64,000 nucleotides of DNA from Achromobacter marplatensis (GTDB lineage: Bacteria; Pseudomonadota; Gammaproteobacteria; Burkholderiales; Burkholderiaceae_B): NCBI RefSeq assembly GCF_002209535.1, contig NZ_NJIG01000023.1, positions 17,494-81,493 of the forward strand. The letters are read 5' to 3'. The notes beneath the pieces were generated by a model that was not told the origin of the DNA, did not search any database, and was given only the letters and a program-made list of their open reading frames with translations. Both the position numbers and the translations under genes were made by a program. Shown piece after piece: positions 37,474 through 47,020 of the stretch (position 1 is the stretch's first letter; the number at the start of each line of letters is the position of its first letter).

Positions 37474-37569
37474 TGGCGGAAGGCAGCAGGAGTCGAACCT
37501 ACCTGGGAACGTCTGACGCCCCCAACTGGGTTTGAAGCCCAGCCGTGCCGCCGGGCACGAATGCCTTCC
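37474..37569 (-). tRNA. selC: tRNA-Sec (UCA anticodon)
   Basis: On the minus strand a 96-base tRNA has an 8-bp acceptor stem (GGAAGGCA/TGCCTTCC), a G discriminator with encoded CCA, the anticodon TCA in CTTCAAA, a long variable arm and the T-loop GGTTCGACTCC. These are the hallmarks of bacterial selenocysteine tRNA. It lies 12 bases after the selB stop and is probably part of the same unit. Confidence 0.95.
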
Positions 37570-37581
37570 TCAGCAGCCCGC

Positions 37582-39528
37582 CTATGATACCGGCTCTGCG
37601 TTCACCTGCATCGCCGCGTACGCGCTTTCCGCCCGCAAGACGTGCGTATCGCGCACCCGCCGCGTATAGCCCACCCGGTCGAAGAACTCCAGGATCTGGA
37701 TGGCGCGCTTGCGGCCCAGCCCCGTCGCATCGCGGAACACTGCAGCGTTCAGGCCCGCCGGCTGCGCCGCCAGGTCCGCCGCGATCCGCGCCAGCGCGCG
37801 CACCTGGTCCCGGTGATAGAACAGGTCCTTCACCACCTGCGCCACGTCGCCGCGGCGCAGCAGCTTGCGCAGCAACTGCCGCACGCGCTCTTCGGGTTCG
37901 TTCTGCGTGCGGGCCAGGTCGCGCACCCAGGGCGGATCGAAGGCGCCCTGCTCCAGCAATGGCAGCAGGCGCGCGGCCAGCGCCGATTCCGCGTCGGCCA
38001 GCGTGGAGGTATGGGCCGGCAGATGCAGCCAGGGGCCGTTGCGCGCCACGCGCCCGTCACGCTGCAGATGGTCCAGCACGGCCGTCCACAAGGCGTCCGG
38101 CCCCACCGGCATCGCCATCCGGCGCAATCGCGCGCTGTCCGGACCCGGCTCGTCGGGCGCACTTTGATGGAAGGCCGCCAGGGCCTGTTCGACGCGCTCG
38201 CGCAAGGCGTCCCAATGCGTGGCCAGGATCAGGGTGCGCGGCGCCTGCGCATTGCGGGTCTCGATCCACAACGCGCCATGCGGCGCTTTGATCGCGCGCA
38301 CGGGCTTGCCGGTCAGGCGCTGCAAGGCGCCTTCATCCAACCCGAGCGGCGCGTGCGCCAGCACCGGCGGCAGGCCGCCGCCGTCCAGCATGTCGGACAA
38401 GGCCTGTAAGCCCTGCAGGCGCGAGGCCGCCCGGCGCTTGCGGTCCGGCGCATTCGGGTCCAGCACGCGGCCGCCGCCGACGGTGCGCGTCGCCTGCGCA
38501 TTGCGCACGATGTAGCGGTCGCCCGGCATGGCGCAGACCGGCTCGTCAAAGACCAGTTGCACCCAGCCGGACTGACCCGGCGCCAACGTCTCGGCGCTAA
38601 GCGGCACGACGTGCGCCACGTGGCGCGCGGCGCCGATGTGCACGTGCAGCGGCGCCCAGGCGCGCACGGGCGCGTCGGCGGAAGCAAGCAGCGTCAGCGC
38701 GACATCGATATGGCGCGAAGGCAGGAAGCAGCGGGCATCCGCGATCCAGTCGCCGCGCGCAATGGCGTTCTTGTCGATGCCGGCCAGGTTCAACGCGCAG
38801 CGCTGGCCGGCCACGCCGGTTTCGCTGGGCTGGTTCTGCGCGTGGATGCTGCGCACGCGTACCCGCGTGCCCGCAGGCATCAAGCGCAGATCGGCCGTGT
38901 CGTCGCCTGCGCGGGCCTGGCCCGCGTGCGCGGTGCCGGTCACCACGGTACCGTGCCCCGCCAGCGTGAACACGCGGTCCACCGCCAGCCGGAACAGGCC
39001 CGCGGCATCGCGCTGGCGCAAGCCTTCGGCCTGCGCGTGCAGATAGGACTTCAGTTCTGCGGTGGCGGCATCACCCGCTTGCGAGGCCTGCACGGCAAAC
39101 ACCGGTGCGCCCGCCAGGAAGGTGCCGGCGGCAAGTTCCGCGATCTCGGCGCGCACGGCCGCTTGCTGCGCCGCGTCGGCGCGGTCGGTCTTGGTGAGCG
39201 CCACCGCGCCTTGCGCCACGCCCAGCAGCGACAGGATGGCCAGGTGTTCACGCGTCTGCGGCATGACGCCGTCATCCGCCGCCACCACCAGCAGGCCGAA
39301 GTCGATGCCGCTGGCGCCGGCCGCCATCGTGTGCACCAGCTTTTCGTGGCCGGGCACGTCGATGAAGCCCAGCACGTCGCCATTGGCCAACGGTGTGTAG
39401 GCATAGCCCAGCTCGATGGAAATGCCGCGCGCTTTCTCTTCCTTGAGCCGGTCGGTGTCGACCCCGGTCAAGGCGCGCACCAGCGTGGTCTTGCCGTGGT
39501 CGATATGGCCGGCGGTGCCGATGATCAT
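37582..39528 (-). CDS. selB: Selenocysteine-specific elongation factor SelB
   Basis: This 648-residue protein delivers Sec-tRNA to the ribosome at UGA codons. It has an EF-Tu-like GTPase domain (GHIDHGKTTL, DVPGHEKLVH, TKTD) and C-terminal winged-helix domains that bind the SECIS hairpin (GLGRKRAIQILEFFDRVGYT near the end). The start at 39528 overlaps the selA stop (ATGA) and places GTAGHIDHGKT at the N terminus, as in the family. Confidence 0.96.
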   Translation of the reverse strand: MIIGTAGHIDHGKTTLVRALTGVDTDRLKEEKARGISIELGYAYTPLANGDVLGFIDVPGHEKLVHTMAAGASGIDFGLLVVAADDGVMPQTREHLAILSLLGVAQGAVALTKTDRADAAQQAAVRAEIAELAAGTFLAGAPVFAVQASQAGDAATAELKSYLHAQAEGLRQRDAAGLFRLAVDRVFTLAGHGTVVTGTAHAGQARAGDDTADLRLMPAGTRVRVRSIHAQNQPSETGVAGQRCALNLAGIDKNAIARGDWIADARCFLPSRHIDVALTLLASADAPVRAWAPLHVHIGAARHVAHVVPLSAETLAPGQSGWVQLVFDEPVCAMPGDRYIVRNAQATRTVGGGRVLDPNAPDRKRRAASRLQGLQALSDMLDGGGLPPVLAHAPLGLDEGALQRLTGKPVRAIKAPHGALWIETRNAQAPRTLILATHWDALRERVEQALAAFHQSAPDEPGPDSARLRRMAMPVGPDALWTAVLDHLQRDGRVARNGPWLHLPAHTSTLADAESALAARLLPLLEQGAFDPPWVRDLARTQNEPEERVRQLLRKLLRRGDVAQVVKDLFYHRDQVRALARIAADLAAQPAGLNAAVFRDATGLGRKRAIQILEFFDRVGYTRRVRDTHVLRAESAYAAMQVNAEPVS

Positions 39529-40964
39529 GCCAGGGGCTCCGCCAGCTGCGCGGCAAAGGCGGCCTCGTCGCGCGCTTCCAGGCAGCGCAGGTCCAGCCAC
39601 AAGGCGTCGTCGGCGATGCGGCCGATGACGGGCGTGGGCAGGCGGCGCAATTGCGCCTCGAGCGTGTCCAGGTGGCGCCCCGGCCGCCCGCTGCCCGTGT
39701 AGCGCACCGCCAGCCCCCAACTGGGCAACTGGTCCACCGGCAGCGCCCCGCTGCCGATCTGGCTGAACATGGGCACGGCCTCGACCGCATAATGGGCGCC
39801 CGCCGCATGCGCCAGCACGCCGCGCAGCCGTTCGGCTTGCGGCTGGATCTCGCGCTGCGGGCGGGTCAGGAGGCGCAGCGTGGTCAGGCGCTGCGCCAGG
39901 AATTCCGGCGCGCGGTACAGGCCCAGCACGGGCTCCAGCGCGGCCAGCGTCAGCTTGCTGACGCGCAAGGCGCGCTTGAGCGGATTCTTCTTAATCTTGC
40001 GGATCAGGTCGGCGCGGCCCACCAGCAGGCCGGCCTGCGGGCCGCCCAGCAGCTTGTCGCCGCTGAAGGTCACCAGATCAGCGCCAGCGGCGATGGTTTC
40101 GCGCACCGTGTCTTCCTTGGGCAGGCCGAACTGGGTCAAGTCCACGAGCGTGCCGCTGCCCAGGTCCACCGTGGCCGGCAGCCCTTTCGCGTGCGCCAGC
40201 GCCGCCACCTCGACCACGCCGACGCTTTTGGTGAAACCGGTGACGGCGTAGTTGCTGCAATGCACCTTCATCAGCATCGCCGTGCGCGGGCCGATGGCGT
40301 TGTCGTAATCGGCGGCGTGCGTGCGGTTGGTGGTGCCCACTTCCACCAGCTTGGCGCCGGCGCGCTTCATGATGTCGGGGATACGGAACGCGCCGCCGAT
40401 CTCGACCAGTTCACCGCGCGACACCACGACCTCGCGCCGGTCGGCCAGCGCGTTGAGCATCAGCAGGACGGCGGCGGCGTTGTTATTGACGACGGTCGCG
40501 GCCTCGGCGCCGGTCAGTTCGCACAGCAGCTCGTCGATCAGTTCGTCGCGGTCGCCGCGGCCACCGGTGTCCAGATCGAACTCCAGGTTGGCCGGCGTGG
40601 TCAGCGCGCGCAGCACCGACGCGACCGCCTCGTCGGGCAGCAGCGCCCGTCCCAGATTGGTGTGCAACACCGTGCCGGTCAGGTTGTAGACGGCGCGCAG
40701 GCGCGGCTGGGCCGCCTTGTCCAACGCCGCCGACACGCGGGCGGCCACCACCGGCGCATCCAGGTCGTTGCGCGGCAACTGGCCGGCCAACGCGCGCTGG
40801 CGCTGCGCGTCCAGGTCGCGCCGCAGCGCCGCCACCACCTGGGTGCGGCCGTGCGTGTCCAAGGCGGCGCGCAGGGCGTCGGCGTTCAGCAGGCGATCCA
40901 GCGGCGGGATGTCGGACACGGCGGCCACGGAGGCCACGCCGCCCTCTGACGGGTGCTCGGCCAT
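39525..40964 (-). CDS. selA: L-seryl-tRNA(Sec) selenium transferase
   Basis: This 479-residue PLP enzyme converts Ser-tRNA(Sec) to Sec-tRNA(Sec) with selenophosphate. The PLP Lys lies in TFSGDKLLGGPQAG, and the N-terminal half shows VYNLTGTVLHTNLGRALL and EFDLDTGGRGDRD. The start at 40964 is chosen because of the GAGGAA site; it lies one base after the fdhE stop codon. Overlap with selB indicates an operon. Confidence 0.96.
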   Translation of the reverse strand: MAEHPSEGGVASVAAVSDIPPLDRLLNADALRAALDTHGRTQVVAALRRDLDAQRQRALAGQLPRNDLDAPVVAARVSAALDKAAQPRLRAVYNLTGTVLHTNLGRALLPDEAVASVLRALTTPANLEFDLDTGGRGDRDELIDELLCELTGAEAATVVNNNAAAVLLMLNALADRREVVVSRGELVEIGGAFRIPDIMKRAGAKLVEVGTTNRTHAADYDNAIGPRTAMLMKVHCSNYAVTGFTKSVGVVEVAALAHAKGLPATVDLGSGTLVDLTQFGLPKEDTVRETIAAGADLVTFSGDKLLGGPQAGLLVGRADLIRKIKKNPLKRALRVSKLTLAALEPVLGLYRAPEFLAQRLTTLRLLTRPQREIQPQAERLRGVLAHAAGAHYAVEAVPMFSQIGSGALPVDQLPSWGLAVRYTGSGRPGRHLDTLEAQLRRLPTPVIGRIADDALWLDLRCLEARDEAAFAAQLAEPLA

Positions 40965-40965
40965 G

Positions 40966-41922
40966 CTATTCCTCGGCGCCATGCCACAACAGGGGGTTGC
41001 CGCTGGCGCGCGAATAACCCGCTTCGCCCACCAGCACGTCCAGCATCAGGCTGGCCAGGTCGTCGGCCACCGGCTCCACGTGCAGGTCCTTGTCCTGATA
41101 GAAGATCTTGCGGTACGTGTGGCAGTGGTCGCAGGTCTCGGCCTTGATGGCGGGCGAGCGGCCATCGATGGCCTGGTACGCCACCGATTCCACGTCTTCG
41201 CAGTGCGTGCACTTCACGCGCACCATGTGCCACTGCGTGGCGCACAGGCTGCAGCACAGGTAGCGGTAGCCTTCAAACTGGCCGCCCACGCGCACCACGC
41301 TGGCCACCGGCAGGCTGGCGCAGACGGGGCAGACGCCGAACGGGCTGACCACCGGCAACTGCTTGTCGTCGAAGCGGCTGGCCAGATCGGTCCAGTAAAC
41401 CTGCAAGGCCGCCATCACGAAGGGCGCCGCGGCGCTGTCCACACCCTGGTCCTGCTCGGCCAACACGGCTTCAGCCAGGTCTTCGAGCGATTCGGGGTCT
41501 TCGTCCACCGCCCGGCGCAGCGCGGCGCAGACCTCGATGGCTTCGGCCGGCACGTTCTTGCCGCGCGACACCTCGTCCACCAGCTGCGCCAGGATGTTGC
41601 GCCACATCGGGTCGCGCGGCCAGCCGATAGCCTGCAAAGGCGGCATGCCATGGGCCTGCGCCAGCGCGACGCGGTCTTCCGACGCCTCCGGCGCCGCACA
41701 GTCTTTCAGCGCGCGCTGCTGGGCGTCAACCAATTGCGCCATCAGCAAAAGATAGTCAGCTACGGGACTATCGGCCGCCAATTGCCGCAAGCGCGCGGCA
41801 CGCGTCGCAAACACCGACGCGCGGTCGGGCAGGCTGACGCGGGGGATCACATTATGGTCTAGCGCTTCGATCTCGCCGCGCGGAAGAATTCGCTGCAATG
41901 GTGTCTCCAAGAAAACAAACAC
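40966..41922 (-). CDS. fdhE: Formate dehydrogenase accessory protein FdhE
   Basis: This 318-residue cytoplasmic protein is needed for assembly of respiratory formate dehydrogenases. It has the four Cys-x-x-Cys motifs of the family, in GVCPVCASLP, CCSLCATQWH, CTHCED and CDHCHTYRK, which bind iron. It lies between the fdh structural genes and selA, and is separated from the gamma-subunit gene by a GC-rich tandem repeat. Confidence 0.94.
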   Translation of the reverse strand: MFVFLETPLQRILPRGEIEALDHNVIPRVSLPDRASVFATRAARLRQLAADSPVADYLLLMAQLVDAQQRALKDCAAPEASEDRVALAQAHGMPPLQAIGWPRDPMWRNILAQLVDEVSRGKNVPAEAIEVCAALRRAVDEDPESLEDLAEAVLAEQDQGVDSAAAPFVMAALQVYWTDLASRFDDKQLPVVSPFGVCPVCASLPVASVVRVGGQFEGYRYLCCSLCATQWHMVRVKCTHCEDVESVAYQAIDGRSPAIKAETCDHCHTYRKIFYQDKDLHVEPVADDLASLMLDVLVGEAGYSRASGNPLLWHGAEE

Positions 41923-41978
41923 GGCTGCTGGCCTTCAAAGAAGGATAGCAGCCGTAGGCAACTACGTGGCCGCGGCGA

Positions 41979-42144
41979 GGGGGCCCCGTCCCTCCGCCGG
42001 GCCGCCCCAAGGAGGGACCGCCCCCTCGGGGGACAGGAAGCGCGCACAGCGCGCGCGCCGTGGGGGCCCCCTCCCTCCGCCGGGCCGCCCCAAGGAGGGA
42101 CCGCCCCCTCGGGGGGCAGGAAGCGCGCGTAGCGCGCGCGCCGT
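41979..42144. repeat. Two tandem 83-bp GC-rich repeats inside the fdh operon
   Basis: Two copies of an 83-base unit containing GGGCCGCCCCAAGGAGGGAC and long G/C runs lie between the gamma-subunit gene and fdhE. A third partial copy of the GGGGGCCCC element follows. The same family occurs as an 84-base tandem pair at 51005-51160. This looks like a dispersed intergenic repeat that has been tolerated within an operon. Confidence 0.85.
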
Positions 42145-42154
42145 GGGGGCCCCT

Positions 42155-42787
42155 CTACTTTCGGATCTGTTCGCGGAACCAGGCGCGGTGGTGTTTCCAC
42201 GCCCAGCCGGCGGTGACATAACCCCGCAGCATCGCGGTGAGCGATCCCTTGACCCAGATCGCCGCGTAGATGTGCACGATGATCGAGCAGATCAGCACCA
42301 GCGCTGTCACGGCGTGCACCACGGAGGCGACGCGCACCACCCAGATCGGGAAGTAGAACGCGAAGAATTCGCGCCAGATCACGATGCCGCTGGCAAACAG
42401 CCCCAGCATGCACAGCACCAGCACGTAGAACAGCAGCTTCTGGCCGGCGTTGTACTTGCCGACTTCGGGCAGCTTTTCTTCGCGGTTCTCGACCACGTCG
42501 TTCAGTTGTTTCAGCCACTGGCGGTCGGCTTTCGTCATTACGTTGTGCCGCCACATGTGGCCGGCAAACACGACGAAGCAGGCGAACATCACCACCCCGA
42601 TGAAGGGGTGCAGGATACGCGTCCAAGGGCCGCCGCCAAACAGGTTGGACAACCAATACATCGACGGGTGGAACAGCGCCAGCCCGGACAACGCCAACAG
42701 GATGAACGTAAGGGCAATGATCCAGTGGTTGGTGCGCTCGCCCGGCGTATAGCGCTTGATCCGGCGGTGACGGTGGTCTTCACTCAT
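42155..42787 (-). CDS. fdhI: Formate dehydrogenase gamma subunit, cytochrome b556
   Basis: This 210-residue membrane protein has four transmembrane segments and conserved heme-b His residues (TNHWIIAL, ILHPFIG, GHMWRHN, VHAVTA, IIVHIYAAI). It anchors the dehydrogenase in the membrane and passes electrons to quinone. Its start overlaps the beta-subunit stop by eight bases (the earlier ATG would extend the overlap). Confidence 0.94.
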   Translation of the reverse strand: MSEDHRHRRIKRYTPGERTNHWIIALTFILLALSGLALFHPSMYWLSNLFGGGPWTRILHPFIGVVMFACFVVFAGHMWRHNVMTKADRQWLKQLNDVVENREEKLPEVGKYNAGQKLLFYVLVLCMLGLFASGIVIWREFFAFYFPIWVVRVASVVHAVTALVLICSIIVHIYAAIWVKGSLTAMLRGYVTAGWAWKHHRAWFREQIRK

Positions 42788-43679
42788 GGCGCACCTCCTC
42801 TTCGGCACGGCGTTCGTCTTCTTCCGAAACCTCGTTGCGGCCCACGCGGGCGTAGTGGAAGAAGCCCGCCAAGGCGGTCAGGGCCATCATGGCCACGCCC
42901 AGCGGTTTGGCCAGCCCCTTCCACAACGACACCATGGGGCTGATATGCGGGTCTTTGGGCAGCCCGTGATACAGCCCGGGCTGGTCGGCGTGGTGCAGCA
43001 CATACATGACGTGGGTGCCGCCCACGCCTTGCGGGTCATACAGGCCAGCCTGATCGAAACCGCGGGACTTCAAGTCCACGATCCGTTCTTCGGCATGCTG
43101 CTTCATGTCTTCCTTGGTGCCGAACACGATGGCACCGGTGGGACAGGCCTTGACGCACGCCGGCTCCTGGCCAACGGCCACGCGGTCGGAACACAAGGTG
43201 CACTTGTACGCCTTGTGGTCTTTCTTGGAAATGCGCGGCACATTGAATGGGCAGCCGGTGATGCAGTAGCCGCAGCCGATGCAGTTTTCTTCGTGGAAGT
43301 CCACGATGCCGTTGGTGTACTGGATGATGGCGCCCGGCGAGGGGCAGGCTTTCAGACAGCCCGGGTCCTCGCAGTGCATGCAGCCGTCCTTGCGGATCAG
43401 CCATTCCAGGTCGCCGGCGGGGTTCTCGTATTCCGAGAAGCGCATGACGGTCCAGGAATGCTCGGTCAGGTCGGCCGGGTTGTCGTAGACGCCCACGTTG
43501 GTGCCGATCTCGTCGCGCAGATCGTTCCATTCCATACAGGCGCTTTGGCAAGCCTTGCACCCGATGCATTTGGAGACGTCGATCAGCTTGGCGACCGAAC
43601 CCGTAATGGGTTCACGGATGCCCGGCGGCGGGGTCGTGGTGGCGGAGCGCCGCTTGATGTCTAGGGATTGCATGGACAT
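42780..43679 (-). CDS. fdhH: Formate dehydrogenase beta subunit
   Basis: This 299-residue iron-sulfur protein carries four 4Fe-4S clusters (CIGCKACQSACMEWN, CMHCEDPGCLKACP, CIGCGYCITGCP, CTLCSDR ... CVKACP) and a C-terminal membrane helix (residues about 250-275). It transfers electrons from the alpha subunit to the gamma cytochrome. A GGAG site precedes the start, ten bases after the alpha-subunit stop. Confidence 0.95.
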   Translation of the reverse strand: MSMQSLDIKRRSATTTPPPGIREPITGSVAKLIDVSKCIGCKACQSACMEWNDLRDEIGTNVGVYDNPADLTEHSWTVMRFSEYENPAGDLEWLIRKDGCMHCEDPGCLKACPSPGAIIQYTNGIVDFHEENCIGCGYCITGCPFNVPRISKKDHKAYKCTLCSDRVAVGQEPACVKACPTGAIVFGTKEDMKQHAEERIVDLKSRGFDQAGLYDPQGVGGTHVMYVLHHADQPGLYHGLPKDPHISPMVSLWKGLAKPLGVAMMALTALAGFFHYARVGRNEVSEEDERRAEEEVRHE

Positions 43680-43689
43680 GTCGGTTCTC

Positions 43690-46600
43690 CTAAGCCTTCT
43701 CGACCTTGACCAGGAACGACTTGAATTCCGGTGTTTGGGAATTACCGTCGCCCACGACCGGCGTCAACGTGTTGGTCAGGAAGCCGGGTTTGGCCAGGCC
43801 CACAAAACCCCAGTGGATGGGAATACCCACGTGGTGCACGGTCTTGCCCTCGATGGTCAGCGCGCGCAAGCGCTTGGTGACCAGCGCCACGGCCTTGATG
43901 TAGCCGCGGTTGGACGAGACCTTCACGCGCGACCCGTTGGCGATGCCCAGTTCCTTGGCCAGCGCGTCGCCGATTTCCACGAACTGCTCGGGCTGGAGAA
44001 TGGCGTTGATGCGCACGTTCTTCGTCCAGTAGTGGAAGTGCTCGGTCAGGCGGTAGGTAGTGGCCACGTACGGGAACTTGTCCGCCGTGCCCATCGCGGC
44101 CAGGTCGTCCTTGAAGACGCGCGCCGCCGGGTTGCTGGTGACGCCCTTGGCCTTGGGATATAGAGGGTTGTAGCCCAGCGGCGTCTCGAAGGGCTCGTAG
44201 TGTTCAGGGAAAGGCCCTTCGGCCATGCCCGCCCGCGCAAAGAAGCGCGCCACGCCTTCCGGGTTCATGATGAACGGACCCATACCGCCGTCCGGGTTCT
44301 CGTCTCCCTTGAAGTCGGGAATGTCCGCGCCCACCCAGATCTTGCCGTTCCACGAGATCAGGCTGCGCCGCGGGTTGAATGGCTTGCCGGACACGTCGCA
44401 CGACGCGCGGTTGTACAGGATGCGACGGTTGGCCGGCCACGCCCAGGCCCAGTTCAGGGTCTGGCCGATTCCGGTGGGGTCGCTGTTGTCGCGGCGGGCC
44501 ATCAGGTTGCCGCCAGGGCCCCAGGCGCCAGCGAAGATCCAACAGCCGCTAGCCGTTGAACCGTCGTCGCGCAGCTCCGCAAAACCCGCCACTTGCTCAC
44601 CGCCCTTGCGCACGAGCTTGGTGGGATCCTTGGGGTCCATGACGTCCACCAACGCCTTGCCTGAATATTCCTTGGCCAGCTCTTCCGCGGTGGGGCTTTG
44701 CGGATTGGAGTACGGCCAGGACAGGTTGACGATGGGGTCGGGGTACTTGCCGCCTTCCTCCTGGTACATCTTGCGCAGGCGCGTGAAGATCAGCGACATG
44801 ATTTCGATGTCGCTCTTGGCTTCGCCCGGAGGCTCGGCGCCCTTCCAGTGCCATTGCAGCCAGCGCCCGGAGTTCACCAACGCGCCGTCTTCCTCGGCAA
44901 AACAGGTGGTGGGCAGGCGGAAGACCTCGGTCTGGATCTTGGTGGGGTCCACATCGTTGTGTTCGCCCGCGTTGCGCCAGAACTCCGAGGTCTCGGTGAC
45001 CAGCGGGTCCATGATGACCAGGAACTTCAGCTTGGCGAAACCGTCGTTGAGCTTGCCCTTGTTGGGCGCGGCTGCCAGGGGGTTGAAGCCCTGCGCGATG
45101 TAGCCGTTCATCTTGCCCTGGACCATGAGCTCGTAGACCTGCAGCATGTCGTACATCTTGTCGAGCTTGGGCAGGTAGTCGAACGCCCAATTGTTCTCGG
45201 CAGTGGCTGACTTGCCCCACCAGGCCTTCATCAGGCTCACGTGGAACTTGCTGTAGTTCTGCCAGTAGCTGAGCTGGTTGGGCCGCAGGGGCTTCAACGC
45301 GCGCGTCTCGATGTACTTGGCGTAGTCCTGTTCGGGCTCGTTGGGCAGGGTCATGTAGCCCGGCAGCAGGTTCGACATCAGGCCCAGATCGGTCAGGCCC
45401 TGGATGTTCGAGTGCCCGCGCAGCGCGTTCATACCGCCGCCCGCGATACCGATATTGCCCAGCAGCAGCTGCACCATGGCACCGGTACGGATGATCTGCG
45501 AGCCAATGGAGTGCTGCGTCCAGCCCAGCGCGTACAGGATCGTGGCGGCCCGGTCGGTGGTGGCCGTGGAGGCCAGCATGTCGCACACCTTCAGGAACTT
45601 GTCCCGCGGCGTGCCGCACACGCGCTCGACCATCTCTTCGGTGTAGCGCGAGTAGTGCTTCTTCATCAGCTGATACACCGTGCGCGGATGCGTCAGCGTG
45701 GGGTCCGTCTTGACGAAACCGTCGTCGCCGCGCTCGTAGTCCCAGCTTGCCTTGTCGTACGTGCGCTTCTCGGCGTTGTAGCCCGAGTACAGGCCCGCGT
45801 CGAACGTGAAGTCCTCGCGCACGATGTAGGAAAAGTCGGTGTAGTTGCGCACGTACTCGTGCTGGATCTTGTCGTGATCCAACAGGTACTTGATGACGCC
45901 ACCCAGGAAGATGATGTCGGTGCCGGTGCGTATGGGCGCGTAGAAGTCCGCCACGGATGCCGAGCGCGTAAAGCGCGGATCCACGACGATCAGCTTCGCC
46001 TTGTTATGGGCTTTCGCTTCCGTGACCCATTTGAACCCGCACGGGTGGGCCTCGGCGGCATTGCCGCCCATGATCAGTACTACGTCCGCGTTCTTGATGT
46101 CGACCCAATGGTTCGTCATCGCTCCACGGCCAAACGTCGGGGCAAGACCTGCCACCGTCGGGCCATGTCAGACACGGGCTTGGTTATCGAATGCCAACAT
46201 CCCCATGCTGCGCACGGTCTTGTGCGTGATGTAGCCCACCTCGTTGCTGCTTGCCGAGGCGGCCAGCATGCCGGTGGTCAGCCACCGGTTTACCGTTTTG
46301 CCGTCCGCGGTTTTCTCGACGAAGTTCGCGTCGCGGTCGGCTTTCATGAGCTTGGTGATGCGCGTCAGGGCCTCATCCCACGACATCCGTACCCATTTGT
46401 CCGACCCGGGTGCCCGGTATTCCGGGAATTTCAGGCGGTTGGGGCTGTGGATGAAGTCGATCAGGGCAGCGCCCTTCGGACAGAGCGTGCCGCGGTTGAC
46501 GGGGTGGTCGGGGTCGCCTTCGATGTGCATGATGCTGGCGCGCGCGTTCTTGGCGCCATCGCCCAGACCGTACATCAGCAAACCGCAGGCGACCGAACAG

Positions 46601-46758
46601 TAGGGACAGGTGTTGCGCGTTTCGGTCATGCGCGCAAGTTTGTACTGGCGCACCTCAGCCATGGCTGTGCCGGGAGCAACCCCCAGCAATGCCAGGCTGG
46701 AGCCTGCCAGGGTTGCACCTGTCACCTTGAAGAACTGGCGGCGATTCATGTTGACCAT
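43690..46758 (-). CDS. fdhG: Selenocysteine-containing formate dehydrogenase alpha subunit
   Basis: This 1022-residue molybdopterin enzyme oxidises formate in the periplasm. It has a Tat signal (MNRRQFFKVTGATLAGS), a 4Fe-4S motif (NTCPYCSVACG) and the MGGNAAEAHP region. The frame contains an in-frame TGA at 46168-46170, codon 197, in the context ARV-Sec-HGPTVAG, the position of Sec196 in E. coli FdnG. It would be read as a truncated protein if Sec is ignored. A SECIS hairpin follows and all Sec genes are downstream. A GGAGAGGAG site precedes the start at 46758. Confidence 0.96.
46139..46156 (-). promoter_or_regulatory. Bacterial SECIS hairpin of fdhG
   Basis: Beginning 11 bases after the UGA on the minus strand, GGTGGCAGGTCTTGCCCC forms a stem (GG and GGCA paired with TGCC and CC), a bulged U, and the apical loop GGTCT. 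These are the features recognised by SelB in E. coli fdhF. Confidence 0.85.
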
Positions 46759-47020
46759 GAAGCACTCCTCTCCTGGTGAATGACGAAAGCCGGAGGCTCG
46801 CCCGAATGGAAAAAGCCCTACAACTTCCAAGGATATTTCAACAAGTATATTCCGAACCCGCAGGGCCGTGCCATGGGGTCCGCCCCGCTTCAAGCCGGGA
46901 TTTGGCAGCGAAATGGGAGTTGTTCGCAGATTTTGGAGGGTCGGCAGGCTGCTACCATTGCCGGCGGCCGGGGCTAGACCGGCCCTGCCCCCCCTTTTTT
47001 GCCTGACCGCTGGAGCGCCG
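46759..47020. other. Divergent intergenic region, fdhG to DUF1254
   Basis: This 262-base gap should contain the promoters of the fdh-sel operon (minus) and the DUF1254 gene (plus). A moderately AT-rich stretch is present near 46820-46860. I could not assign clear promoter or regulator sites. Confidence 0.5.

Noticed and set aside
41979..42144. CRISPR array
   Set aside because: The repeated units are directly tandem with no variable spacers, and no cas genes are present.
46168..46758. Separate short molybdopterin protein ending at the TGA
   Set aside because: The TGA is at the known Sec position of FdnG with a SECIS after it, and the downstream frame continues the same protein, so this is one selenoprotein gene.
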